From Pseudomonas sp. DC1.2 (lineage in GTDB: Bacteria; Pseudomonadota; Gammaproteobacteria; Pseudomonadales; Pseudomonadaceae): 64,000 nucleotides of DNA. Every line of letters begins with the position of its first letter. The first letter of the stretch is position 1. Position numbers and translations under genes: made by a program. Below, one piece after another: positions 56,541 through 64,000 of the stretch. The DNA lies in the NCBI RefSeq assembly GCF_034351645.1, contig NZ_CP133782.1, forward strand, positions 3,229,001 through 3,293,000, read 5' to 3'. The notes below the pieces were generated by a model, which was not told the DNA's origin, did not search any database, and was given only the letters and a program-made list of their open reading frames with translations.

Positions 56541-57868
56541 GTGAACGCCTGTGGCCGCTGCCCATGACCACGATCGTCACCACCGACCTGATCGGTGTGA
56601 CCCGTGGTCGCTCGTTCCCGACCGACGAACTGGACCACTATCAAACGGCAGGCTGCGGCTGGGTGCCGGCCAACAGCGCACTGACGCCGCAAGACGTCAT
56701 CGCCACTGGCAACCCGTGGGGCGCCTACGGAGATTTGCGGCTGATTCCGGACCTGAGCAGCCGGGTTAAGGTCAACAATGGCCCGGACGCGAAGGCTCCC
56801 GCCCTGGACTTTATTCACGGCGACCTGTGCGAAACCGACGGCCTCCCGTGGGCCACGTGCCCACGCACCCTGCTGCGCAACGAGGTGAAACGCTATCGCT
56901 CGCAGTTGAACCTGCAAATCAACGCGGCCTTCGAACATGAGTTCAACCTGGGCTGCGGGGCCGCCGATCAGTTGGCGTTTACCCTCGAGGCACAGCGCCA
57001 AGGGGCCGAATTCGGCGGTTGGCTGCTCAGTGCTCTGCGCGCCGCAGGCGTGGAGCCCGAGATGTTTCTGCCGGAATACGGCAAGCATCAATACGAAATC
57101 ACTTGCCGCCCGACCCTCGGGGTCGCGGCGGCGGACCGTGCGGTGAATGTGCGCGAGATCACCCGGGAAATCGCCCGGCAAATGGCATTGGACGTCAGTT
57201 TTTCGCCCAAGACCGCCGAGCACGCGGTGTGCAACGGTGTACACCTGCACCTCAGCCTGCTGGATCTGTTCGGTGAACCAGTGCTCTACGACGCAAGTAT
57301 CACCAATGGCCTGTCTGCCCTCGGCCAACACTGGGCCGCTGGCGTTCTGCATTACTTGCCGGCGCTGTGTGCGTTTACCGCGCCGACACCGGTGTCCTAT
57401 GAGCGGTTGCAACCCCATCACTGGAGTGCGTCCTACGCGTGCCTGGGGCAACGCAACCGCGAAGCAGCGCTGCGGATCTGTCCGACCGTGAGCCTGGGCG
57501 GTAAATCTGTGGCGGCGCAGTACAACCTGGAATTTCGCGCCATGGACGCCACCGCCTCGCCGCACCTGGCGCTGGCCGCGCTGCTGATCGCCGGCCGGTT
57601 AGGCATCGAACAGCGTCTGGCACTGAACGCGATCACCGATGAAATACCCGATGCCCTTAATGAAGAACAACGCCAGACCAGGGGCATCGTCGCCCTGCCC
57701 GCGTCGCTCGCTCAGGCGCTGGATTGCCTGCGCAACAGTGATGCGCTGCTCGACGCCTTGCCTCGTGCCTTGCTGGACACTTATTTCGCCCTGAAAACCG
57801 AGGAACTGACGCTGACGGAACAGCTCTCGCCCGCCGATCTTTGTGAGCACTATGCGCGCCTGTACTGA
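56537..57868 (+). CDS. Glutamine-synthetase-family ligase (gamma-glutamylamine type)
   Basis: This 443-residue protein has the N-terminal beta-grasp region and a catalytic domain from about residue 110. Metal/glutamate residues are in NAAFEHEFNLG, with NGVHLHLSLLD (N-G-x-H-x-H) and NLEFRAMDATASPHLALAAL as further active-site strands. It is too divergent for housekeeping GlnA and resembles PuuA-type ligases that join glutamate to an amine using ATP. The start ATG 56537 overlaps the previous stop. The amine substrate is unknown. Confidence 0.82.
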   Translation: MSERLWPLPMTTIVTTDLIGVTRGRSFPTDELDHYQTAGCGWVPANSALTPQDVIATGNPWGAYGDLRLIPDLSSRVKVNNGPDAKAPALDFIHGDLCETDGLPWATCPRTLLRNEVKRYRSQLNLQINAAFEHEFNLGCGAADQLAFTLEAQRQGAEFGGWLLSALRAAGVEPEMFLPEYGKHQYEITCRPTLGVAAADRAVNVREITREIARQMALDVSFSPKTAEHAVCNGVHLHLSLLDLFGEPVLYDASITNGLSALGQHWAAGVLHYLPALCAFTAPTPVSYERLQPHHWSASYACLGQRNREAALRICPTVSLGGKSVAAQYNLEFRAMDATASPHLALAALLIAGRLGIEQRLALNAITDEIPDALNEEQRQTRGIVALPASLAQALDCLRNSDALLDALPRALLDTYFALKTEELTLTEQLSPADLCEHYARLY

Positions 57869-58604
57869 ATCCGTTGAACTCGGCCTCTACACCGAGCCGC
57901 CTTATACATTGAGTCGGGAAGCCTCCGAGCACCCGCTGATCTTGGTGTGCGAGCACGCCAGCCGTTTTATCCCGCCCTCGCTCAATAATCTGGGCCTGAG
58001 CCCCGAGGCCGCTGGCGAACACATTGCCTGGGACATTGGCGCCCTGTCGTTGGCCGAGCAGCTGTCAGAGGCTCTCGGCGCAACGCTGCTGGCAGCCAAT
58101 TATTCACGGCTGTTAATCGACCTCAACCGTCCACGCCACGCGCTGGACAGCATTCCGTTGCAAAGCGAGATTTATCAGGTGCCGGGCAACCGCGACCTCG
58201 ACGAAGCGACTCGCGAGTATCGCCGCCAGTGTCTGTTCAAACCGTTTCACACCCGGCTGCAAAGCCTGATCGACGAACGCGTCGCACATGGGCGACCGGT
58301 GCGCGTGGTGGGAATTCACAGCTTCACGCCAGTGTTCTACGGTCAGCCACGGTTGCTGGAGGCCGGCGTGTTATACGGCCAGGCCAGTCATTATGCGCAA
58401 CGGTTGATTGATGGCCTCAGCCAACACCCGCTGAAAGTGGCCGGCAATCAGCCCTACAAAATTGATCCTCTGGGGGACATGACCGTACCGGTGCATGGCG
58501 ATGCCAGAGGGCTGGAAGCGTTGTTGATCGAGGTGCGCAACGATTTGCTGCGCACGCCCGAGGACGTCGCTCGCTGGAGCAATTACCTGGTACCGCTGCT
58601 GTAG
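57852..58604 (+). CDS. N-formylglutamate amidohydrolase-like enzyme
   Basis: This protein of about 250 residues starts at ATG 57852 (or GTG 57843) and overlaps the ligase gene. Family segments are LILVCEHASRFIPPSLNNLG (metal Glu/His), EHIAWDIGA, LLIDLNR and VVGIHSFTPVFYG. HutG of this family releases formate from N-formylglutamate, but no other hut genes are present, so it probably deacylates another N-acyl amino acid. It is an integral member of the gene run. Confidence 0.83.
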   Translation: MRACTESVELGLYTEPPYTLSREASEHPLILVCEHASRFIPPSLNNLGLSPEAAGEHIAWDIGALSLAEQLSEALGATLLAANYSRLLIDLNRPRHALDSIPLQSEIYQVPGNRDLDEATREYRRQCLFKPFHTRLQSLIDERVAHGRPVRVVGIHSFTPVFYGQPRLLEAGVLYGQASHYAQRLIDGLSQHPLKVAGNQPYKIDPLGDMTVPVHGDARGLEALLIEVRNDLLRTPEDVARWSNYLVPLL

Positions 58605-58695
58605 GAAATCGCTGCCTCAAGGAACCGTTACCGCAGTGTGTTGCACCGAAAAAAACTAAAAATTCACCCAACAAGCTAGCAAGGAGAGTGGCTTC

Positions 58696-60045
58696 ATGGA
58701 CATTCAAGCGTTCGGCTACAAGCAGGAATTGAAACGGAGTCTGTCGCTGACGGATCTGGTGGTGTACGGGATGATCTTCATGATCCCCATCGCTCCGTTC
58801 GGGGTCTATGGCTATGTCAACGCCGAGGCACCGGGGATGGTGCCGCTGGCGTACATCATCGGCATGGTTGCAATGCTGTTCACCGCGCTGAGTTACGGCT
58901 GCATGGCACGAGCCTTTCCCATCGCAGGATCGGTGTATTCCTACGCCCAACGGGGTTTAAATCAACACGTCGGTTTTATCGCCGGCTGGCTGATGCTGCT
59001 CGACTACCTGCTGATCCCGCCGCTGCTCTACGTCTATGCGGCCATGGCGCTGAACCATTTGTACCCGGACATCCCAAAAGTCGGCTTCATCGTGGCCTTC
59101 CTGGTCAGCGCGACCTTCGTCAACCTGCGGGGCATCACCTTTACCGCGCGGATGAACATCATCTTTCTGCTGGCACAACTGGTGGTGTTGGGGATTTTCC
59201 TGTTTTACGCCTGGAACGCCCTGCACAGTGGCGGCGGTAACGGGCAACTGACCCTGGCGCCGTTGTACAACGCCGACACGTTCAACTTCGCCCTGCTGAT
59301 GCAAGCAGTGTCGATTGCGGTACTGTCCTTCCTGGGTTTCGACGCCATTTCCACCCTTGCCGAAGAGGTCAAGGGCGACCCGGGTCGCAGCGTCGGCAAG
59401 GCAGCGCTGATTACGCTGGTGGTGATGGGCGTGATATTCGTGGTGCAGACCTGGATCGCCACTGACCTGGCGGCGGGCATGGGCTTCAAGTCCGCCGACA
59501 CCGCGTTCTATGAAATTGCCGAAATCGCCGCCGGCAGTTGGCTGGCCACGCTGACCGGCGTGGCCACGGCCCTGGCCTGGGGCGTGGCGGTGGCGATCAC
59601 GTCTCAAGCCGCCGTGTCGCGCCTGTTGTTCGGCATGGCGCGGGACGGAAAACTACCGAAAATACTGGCCAAGATACACCCGACACACAACACCCCTTAC
59701 GTGAGCATTTACTTGGTTGCGGCGCTGTCGCTGGTGATTTGCTACCTGTTTATCAATTCGGTGGACACCCTCACCTCCCTGGTCAACTTCGGCGCCTTGA
59801 GCGGCTTCATGCTGCTGCACCTGACCGTGATCAATTACTACTGGCGCAGGCAAAAATCCGGCCAGGTAATCCGTCACCTTGTCTGTCCGGTGATCGGCTT
59901 CATTATCGTTGCCGCGATCATGTACAACATGGGCGTAGACGCACAAAAACTCGGCTTGATCTGGATTGCTCTAGGCCTGGTTTACCTGTTTTTCCTGAAC
60001 AAACTGGGCGCCAGTACGGCGCTGCCTGACCCAAGCAACGTCTGA
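58696..60045 (+). CDS. APC-family amino acid/amine permease
   Basis: This 449-residue protein has about 12 membrane helices. Helix 1 contains SLTDLVVYGMIFMIPIAPFG, a variant of the APC substrate-binding loop, and GFDAISTLAEEVKGDPGRSV is the conserved loop after helix 6. It begins 91 bp after the amidohydrolase gene with AAGGAGAG. Imports an amino acid or amine with protons. It most likely brings in the substrate of the surrounding catabolic enzymes. Confidence 0.87.
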   Translation: MDIQAFGYKQELKRSLSLTDLVVYGMIFMIPIAPFGVYGYVNAEAPGMVPLAYIIGMVAMLFTALSYGCMARAFPIAGSVYSYAQRGLNQHVGFIAGWLMLLDYLLIPPLLYVYAAMALNHLYPDIPKVGFIVAFLVSATFVNLRGITFTARMNIIFLLAQLVVLGIFLFYAWNALHSGGGNGQLTLAPLYNADTFNFALLMQAVSIAVLSFLGFDAISTLAEEVKGDPGRSVGKAALITLVVMGVIFVVQTWIATDLAAGMGFKSADTAFYEIAEIAAGSWLATLTGVATALAWGVAVAITSQAAVSRLLFGMARDGKLPKILAKIHPTHNTPYVSIYLVAALSLVICYLFINSVDTLTSLVNFGALSGFMLLHLTVINYYWRRQKSGQVIRHLVCPVIGFIIVAAIMYNMGVDAQKLGLIWIALGLVYLFFLNKLGASTALPDPSNV

Positions 60046-60165
60046 CAAAAAAAAGGGCGGCGTCTGACAAACATTCAGGCGACCGCTGATTTCACGCGTG
60101 GAAACCGACAGTGATAGTCAGGTTCGGCAGCGAGCCGCCGAACCCTTTGATACAGGAGTGCATCC

Positions 60166-61185
60166 ATGCTGGTCTTACGCCCAGTCGAGTTATCCGACCT
60201 GCCCCAGTTACAGCAACTGGCGCACGACAGTCTAGTGGGTGTGACATCCCTGCCGGACGACACCGAACGCCTGCGGGGGAAGATTCTCGACTCCTGCGCC
60301 TCGTTCGACAAAGACGCTAAGGGCGGTGGCCCGGAGAACTATTTCTTTGTCCTCGAAGACCTCGCCCGCCAAAAGCTGGCAGGGTGCTCGGAAATCCTCG
60401 CCACCGCAGGTTTCAGCGAACCTTTCTACAGCCTGCGCAACCGGCACTTCACCAGCGCCTCACGGGAACTGAACATCGAGCACGGCGTGCCAGCGCTTTC
60501 GTTGTGCCATGACCTCAGTGGCCATACGCTGCTGCGAGGGTTTCATATTGACGCTGCCTTGGTGCGAACGCCGTTTTCCGAATTGCTGTCACGCGCACGA
60601 CTGTTGTTTATCGCCGCCCATCCAGGGCGTTTTGCTGAAGCCGTGATTACCGAAATCGTCGGCTACAGTGATGAACAGGGCCAATCGCCGTTCTGGAACG
60701 CGCTGGGCAAACACTTTTTCGACCTACCCTACGCCGAGGCCGAGCGCCTGTGCGGCCTGGAGAGCCGGAGCTTTCTCGCCGAACTGATGCCGCAATACCC
60801 CATCTACGTGCCGATGCTGGCGCAAGCGGCCCAAGACTGCATTGGGCGAATCCATCCGGATGGCCAAGAAGCCTTCGATATCCTGGCGCGCGAAGGTTTC
60901 GAAACCAATAGCTACATCGACCTGTTCGACGGCGGCCCGACCCTGTATGCCCGAACGGCCCAGGTTCGCTCCATCGCCCAAAGCCAGACCCTGACGGCGC
61001 AGCCGGTGGCGTCCGTCCACGACGCGCGAGGCAGCTATCTGGTGAGCAATGAAGCGCTAAAGGATTATCGGGCCATCGTCGCAGAACTGGAGGTCAACGC
61101 CGGACAACCGGTGGCCCTGAGCGCACAGATGTGCGCCGAGCTGAACGTGACGAATGGCAGCCCGATCAGGCTGATCGCCCTATGA
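60166..61185 (+). CDS. Arginine N-succinyltransferase-like subunit (AruF type)
   Basis: This 339-residue AstA-family acyltransferase starts MLVLRPVELSDLPQLQQLAH. Family segments are YSDEQGQSPFWNALGKHFFD, SFLAELMPQYPIYVP and YIDLFDGGPTLYA. In P. aeruginosa the paired subunits AruF and AruG succinylate arginine or ornithine in the AST pathway. Here the gene follows an APC permease and precedes a second AstA gene by 61 bp. astB, astC, astD and astE are not in the window. Confidence 0.87.
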   Translation: MLVLRPVELSDLPQLQQLAHDSLVGVTSLPDDTERLRGKILDSCASFDKDAKGGGPENYFFVLEDLARQKLAGCSEILATAGFSEPFYSLRNRHFTSASRELNIEHGVPALSLCHDLSGHTLLRGFHIDAALVRTPFSELLSRARLLFIAAHPGRFAEAVITEIVGYSDEQGQSPFWNALGKHFFDLPYAEAERLCGLESRSFLAELMPQYPIYVPMLAQAAQDCIGRIHPDGQEAFDILAREGFETNSYIDLFDGGPTLYARTAQVRSIAQSQTLTAQPVASVHDARGSYLVSNEALKDYRAIVAELEVNAGQPVALSAQMCAELNVTNGSPIRLIAL

Positions 61186-61246
61186 GCCCCCTCAGGCACT
61201 GGGCCCAACGACAGCGCCCGAGCAGGCGCGCAGAAGGAGCTGCATC

Positions 61247-62281
61247 ATGATTGTTCGTCCGGTTCACGTCACCGACCTGTCCGCCTTGCTGGCGCTGGTG
61301 CAGCAGGCCGGCCCCGGCTTTACCACCCTGCCGGCCAGCGAGGAGCATTTGGTACACCGTGTGCGCTGGGCCCAACGCACTTTCGCCGAGCAGGTTGAGC
61401 GAGCCGACGCCGACTACCTGTTCGTACTTGAAGACGACGATCAACGCGTGGTGGGTGTCAGCGCCCTGGCGGGAGCCGTCGGCCTGCGCGAGCCCTGGTA
61501 CAACTACCGGGTGGGGCTCACGGTCAGTTCGGCGCCAGGCCTGGGTATCCAGCGGCAGATCCCGACCTTGTTCCTGAACAACGAAATGACCGGGCAATCA
61601 GAACTGTGCTCGCTGTTCCTGCGGCCCGATCAACGCAAGGGCAGCAATGGGCGACTGCTGTCGCTCGGGCGCTTGCTGTTCGTCGCCGAGTTCCCGCACT
61701 TGTTCGGCGACAAGCTCATCGCCGAACTGCGTGGTCACGCCGACGAACAAGGCTGTTCACCGTTCTGGGACAGCTTGGGCCGACATTTTTTCAAGATGGA
61801 TTTCAGCCATGCCGATCACTTGTCAGGGCTGGGCAACAAATCGTTCATTGCCGAACTGATGCCACGGCAACCGCTCTATACCTGCCTGTTGACCGAACAG
61901 GCCCAGGCCGCCATAGGCAAGGCTCACCCGAACACGGAACCGGCGCTGAAGATCCTCAACGCCGAGGGTTTTGCCCATAAGAACTACATCGACATCTTCG
62001 ACGGCGGCCCGGTGATCGAAGCCCAGGTTTCGAAAATCCGCACGGTGCGCGACAGCCAACCGCTGATGCTGGGCATCGGCACGCCCGATGAACATGCCCC
62101 GACCTGGATGATCCACAACCGGCGCCTGGAAAACTGCCGCATCACTACCGCCAAGGGCCGAAGGGTAGGCAACAGTTTGATCGTTGATCGTCTCACTGCC
62201 AAACGCCTGCAACTGCAACCGGGCAACTCCGTGCGCGCGGTGCTGCTGCCTTATCAAGAGCAGCATGCCGTAGCGGCATGA
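61247..62281 (+). CDS. Arginine N-succinyltransferase-like subunit (AruG type)
   Basis: This 344-residue AstA paralogue starts MIVRPVHVTDLSALLALVQQ after AGAAGGAGCTGC. It shares HADEQGCSPFWDSLGRHFFK, SFIAELMPRQPLYT and YIDIFDGGPVIEA with the preceding gene, so the two arose by duplication and probably form a heteromer as AruF/AruG do. It is the last gene of the run; no clear terminator follows. Confidence 0.87.
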   Translation: MIVRPVHVTDLSALLALVQQAGPGFTTLPASEEHLVHRVRWAQRTFAEQVERADADYLFVLEDDDQRVVGVSALAGAVGLREPWYNYRVGLTVSSAPGLGIQRQIPTLFLNNEMTGQSELCSLFLRPDQRKGSNGRLLSLGRLLFVAEFPHLFGDKLIAELRGHADEQGCSPFWDSLGRHFFKMDFSHADHLSGLGNKSFIAELMPRQPLYTCLLTEQAQAAIGKAHPNTEPALKILNAEGFAHKNYIDIFDGGPVIEAQVSKIRTVRDSQPLMLGIGTPDEHAPTWMIHNRRLENCRITTAKGRRVGNSLIVDRLTAKRLQLQPGNSVRAVLLPYQEQHAVAA

Positions 62282-62559
62282 TCCAGCTCTAAACTGTCCG
62301 ATACGCTTGTGACGGGGGAGCGTGCTCCCGCCGAGCGGCGAAGCGGCCGCAAAACCAAGCAGTGCATTCTTCAGACTACCGAGCCTTATCGATTGGCGAA
62401 GGCTGCACATCAAGCTCGCGCGCGAAAAAGATCGGCGTCGTGCGCACCGCCTGCAAATTCGTCATCCTCCTTGCCCCGCCCGCGTGATAGCCTTTTGTTC
62501 CTTCGGCGTTGACACTTTTGCTCAAGCCTTTCCATTCCAATTGCAGTGGTGGAACTCAT

Positions 62560-63429
62560 ATGTCCAGGCTTTCCCATCAAGATTTGCGCCGTAACTTTCG
62601 CCAATTGCTCGCGTCAGACACCTGCTATCACACCGCGTCGGTCTTCGACCCCATGTCGGCACGCATTGCCGCGGACCTGGGTTTTGAAGTGGGGATCCTC
62701 GGCGGTTCGGTCGCTTCGCTGCAAGTGCTGGGCGCTCCTGACTTTGCCTTGATCACCCTCAGCGAGTTCGCAGAACAGGCCACGCGCATTGGCCGTGTGG
62801 CGCAACTGCCGGTGATCGCCGACGCCGACCACGGCTATGGCAACGCACTCAACGTCATGCGCACCATCGTCGAACTTGAGCGCGCTGGCGTGGCCGCCCT
62901 AACCATCGAAGACACCTTGCTGCCGGCTCAGTTCGGCCGCAAATCCACCGACTTGATCGGCGTTGCCGAAGGGGTCGGCAAGATTCGTGCGGCGCTGGAA
63001 GCCCGTGTTGATAAGGAAATGGCAATCATTGCCCGCACCAACGCGGGGATCGTGCCGATTCAGGAAATCATCAGCCGTACTCGGCAGTATCAAGCCGCCG
63101 GGGCGGATGGGATCTGTATGGTGGGCGTGCAGGATTTCGACCAGCTCGAACAAATCGCTGAACACTTGAGCGTGCCACTGATGCTGGTGACCTACGGCAA
63201 CCCGGCGCTACGCGATGATAAACGCCTGGCAGAGTTGGGCGTGCGGGTCACCATCGACGGCCATGGTGCTTACTTTGCGGCGATCAAGGCCACCTACGAC
63301 AGCTTGCGTGAGCAGCGGCAGATCTTTACACAGGCCTCGGATTTGAGCGCTACCGAGCTGACGCATACCTACACACAACCGGAGGATTACATTCTCTGGG
63401 CGAAAGAGTTTATGAGCGTTAAAGAGTGA
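62560..63429 (+). CDS. Oxaloacetate decarboxylase-like protein (isocitrate lyase/PEP mutase superfamily)
   Basis: From ATG 62560 ([20 protein letters not shown]) this is 289 residues. The barrel carries metal and substrate residues in [19 protein letters not shown] and [13 protein letters not shown]. It lacks the isocitrate lyase KKCGH motif. It closely resembles P. aeruginosa PA4872, an oxaloacetate decarboxylase of this superfamily. It is separated from the AstA genes by 278 bp and is probably an independent unit. Confidence 0.85.
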   Translation: MSRLSHQDLRRNFRQLLASDTCYHTASVFDPMSARIAADLGFEVGILGGSVASLQVLGAPDFALITLSEFAEQATRIGRVAQLPVIADADHGYGNALNVMRTIVELERAGVAALTIEDTLLPAQFGRKSTDLIGVAEGVGKIRAALEARVDKEMAIIARTNAGIVPIQEIISRTRQYQAAGADGICMVGVQDFDQLEQIAEHLSVPLMLVTYGNPALRDDKRLAELGVRVTIDGHGAYFAAIKATYDSLREQRQIFTQASDLSATELTHTYTQPEDYILWAKEFMSVKE

Positions 63430-63530
63430 CGCTGATGCGTTTTCCGTCCCGCAAACTGTAAGCAGCGATGCCGAAATGCAGCAACGGGGCATGTTGTAGG
63501 AAAAGTCTTGGAAAGCCGTGCGCTACCCAA

Positions 63531-63560
63531 TGATCGTGCCCACTCGCGTGGGAACGATCA
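63531..63560. repeat. REP-like 30-bp palindrome
   Basis: TGATCGTGCCCAC and GTGGGAACGATCA are inverted arms with one mismatched pair around TCGC. The CCCACGC/GCGTGGGAACGATC type is a common P. fluorescens REP. It lies between two convergent genes and could also serve as a terminator. Confidence 0.75.
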
Positions 63561-63573
63561 ATCACGGTGCGGC

Positions 63574-64000
63574 TTACTGCTTGGCCAACTCCATGATCAT
63601 CCGCGATAGCAGATAAATCCGTGGCGCCACGCTCTCCACTTCTGCGTATTCCTGCGGCGTATGAATATTGCCGCCGACAATCCCGAACCCATCCAGAGTC
63701 GGCGTCCCAACGCTCGCCGACAAACTCGCGTCCGCCGCACCACCGCTGCCCTCCTCGGTCAGCGTGCGGCCAATTTCGCCGTAAATCCCCTGAGCCATGG
63801 CCATCAACCGGTCCGATTCCGCCGTCTGCGGCATCGGCGGCAAGCCGCGCTGAAGGGTGGTGGTGACCACGGTGTCCGCTATCAATTGGTTTTTTGATAC
63901 CCGCGCCAAATCCTGTTCGATTCGGTCAAACTCCTCAGGCACCGCGGCCCGCACGTCGGCCTTGGCGCTGGCTTGATCAGGGATCACGTTGGTGCGGTCG
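63574..64000 (-). CDS. M20-family metallocarboxypeptidase (glutamate carboxypeptidase type), C-terminal part
   Basis: The frame is open to the window end and stops at 63574, giving about 142 C-terminal residues; the N-terminus lies beyond the window. Segments TNVIPDQASAKADVRAAVPE, TTTLQRGLPPMPQT and GIVGGNIHTPQEYAEVESVA match the dimerisation and catalytic regions of carboxypeptidase G2-like enzymes. The His in GGNIHT corresponds to a zinc-ligand region. Such enzymes release C-terminal glutamate from folate-like or N-acyl compounds. Confidence 0.85.
   Translation of the reverse strand, partial: DRTNVIPDQASAKADVRAAVPEEFDRIEQDLARVSKNQLIADTVVTTTLQRGLPPMPQTAESDRLMAMAQGIYGEIGRTLTEEGSGGAADASLSASVGTPTLDGFGIVGGNIHTPQEYAEVESVAPRIYLLSRMIMELAKQ

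Overview
The window is ordinary, gene-dense chromosome of a fluorescent-type Pseudomonas. GC is high and most intergenic gaps are short. Supporting signs are fused iolC, bphO-bphP, BdlA-like and secreted-Mqo genes, DUF2388 and DUF3313 proteins, a dhcAB-atoB carnitine-type operon with its LysR gene, and P. fluorescens-style REP palindromes. I see no rRNA, tRNA, CRISPR array, transposase, phage or plasmid replication gene. About 59 protein genes are called, two of them cut by the window edges.

Layout. 1-3.9 kb: myo-inositol catabolism (iolE partial and fused iolC on the minus strand, divergent rpiR-type iolR) with a GGAA-N6-TTCC operator candidate between them. 4-7.7 kb: a GST, cytochrome b561 and a divergent OmpR/histidine kinase pair with a PmrA/QseB-like box between. 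7.7-15.5 kb: LysR, GMC oxidoreductase, MHS-family transporter, topoisomerase III, a second GST and a GNAT. 16-19.3 kb: a small conserved protein, then the bacteriophytochrome and its heme oxygenase. 20-23 kb: a two-gene NitT/TauT-type ABC transporter (double permease plus ATPase with a C-terminal accessory domain). 23.5-31 kb: katG, an AbrB-family membrane protein, a 27-residue membrane peptide, a BdlA-like chemoreceptor and malate:quinone oxidoreductase. 31-36 kb: two small conserved proteins, then a secreted sulfatase, FadL-type porin and DUF3313 lipoprotein cluster. 36-41 kb: DUF2269 protein, saccharopine-dehydrogenase-like protein, GNATs, phosphatidylcholine synthase and a sirtuin. 41-44.6 kb: dhcR-dhcA-dhcB-atoB. 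44.7-54.7 kb: Nramp transporter, small envelope proteins, esterase, an aotO-like/aotJ-like pair, glutamine amidotransferase, rhodanese/ftrA, cobF and a phosphatase.

55-62.3 kb is the most interesting stretch. It has an RpiR regulator followed by a co-oriented run: cysteine hydrolase, glutamine-synthetase-like ligase, N-formylglutamate-amidohydrolase-like enzyme, APC permease and two AruF/AruG-like arginine N-succinyltransferase subunits. No astB/C/D/E genes follow. It looks like a catabolic module for an amino, guanidino or ureido compound whose substrate cannot be read from sequence. The window ends with an oxaloacetate-decarboxylase-like protein and the C-terminus of an M20 carboxypeptidase.

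All family names come from reading the translated sequences. No database search was run.
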